From Chionoecetes opilio (Eukaryota; Arthropoda; Malacostraca; Decapoda; Majidae), in assembly GCA_016584305.1 (NCBI GenBank), contig JACEEZ010022664.1:97591-161590 (forward strand): a DNA stretch of 64,000 nt. The letters are read 5' to 3'. Below, one piece after another: positions 63,785-64,000 of the stretch (position 1 is the stretch's first letter; every line of letters starts with the position of its first letter). Both the position numbers and the translations under genes were made by a program. A model generated the notes under the pieces. It saw only the letters and a program-made list of their open reading frames with translations. It was not told the DNA's origin and did not search any database.

Positions 63785-64000
63785 TATGCCGCTTTGAAAG
63801 GCTCGGTCAAGCTATAAATATTTGGTTAGTATTTGCGATGATGTCACTTATATTTTTTTTCCGTAATTGTTATAGAAAGACCTCAAATATCTTGCGTTAG
63901 ATTTTTTTCTCACTGCATTAGCGATGTTATTTGTTCTCAAGTGTTTTGCCGGCATGATTAGAATGTTTACGGCTAGTTTATGTGTGACAGGAGAGATATA

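Overview
This is animal nuclear DNA and most resembles a decapod crustacean, probably a crab or close relative. That is an inference: there are four spliced metazoan genes with GT-AG introns, and most of the rest is repeats. The repeats include long (GA)n/(CT)n, (CA)n/(GT)n and (TTA)n tracts, many minisatellites, MITEs, and truncated copies of one LINE whose 3' end decays into TTCTTATG repeats. I see no bacterial genes, CRISPR arrays or rRNA.

Layout. 1-11.6 kb: intergenic, repeats only, no gene recognised. 11.65-15.5 kb (+): aprataxin (APTX), 4 coding exons, 199 aa. 15.8-19.85 kb (-): RNA polymerase III subunit RPC4 (POLR3D), 9 coding exons, 440 aa, tail to tail with APTX. 20-23.8 kb: intergenic, full of fold-back elements. 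23.87-52.84 kb (+): nardilysin (NRDC), an M16 metalloprotease, 20 coding exons, about 1,130 aa, with introns crowded with tandem arrays and transposons. 52.9-55.9 kb: an internally deleted LINE and two inverted-repeat elements. 56.02-59.57 kb (-): COQ7, the ubiquinone-biosynthesis di-iron hydroxylase, 3 coding exons, 192 aa, tail to tail with NRDC. 60-64 kb: tandem repeats and one MITE.

The genes are unrelated housekeeping functions: DNA-end repair, Pol III transcription, proteolysis and coenzyme Q synthesis. I see no operon-like or defence system. What is unusual is the way repeats meet the splice sites of NRDC. Tandem arrays have copied the 3' splice sites of exons 6 and 9 with the first exon bases, and the 5' splice sites of exons 6, 18 and 19 with the last exon bases. 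Sense-oriented LINE tails end within a few bases to about 40 bases of the acceptors of exons 4, 7, 8, 12, 16 and 18. Intron 4 holds over 30 units that each look like a branch point, pyrimidine tract and CAG. Intron 8 holds a 2.3 kb transposon with CACTG-type ends inside a 21-bp minisatellite.

Quality warning: single-base deletions in NRDC exons 9 and 10, several in exon 12, the broken transposase frames and ragged repeat units all fall between about 34.4 and 43.1 kb. This points to poor consensus sequence there rather than a dead gene.
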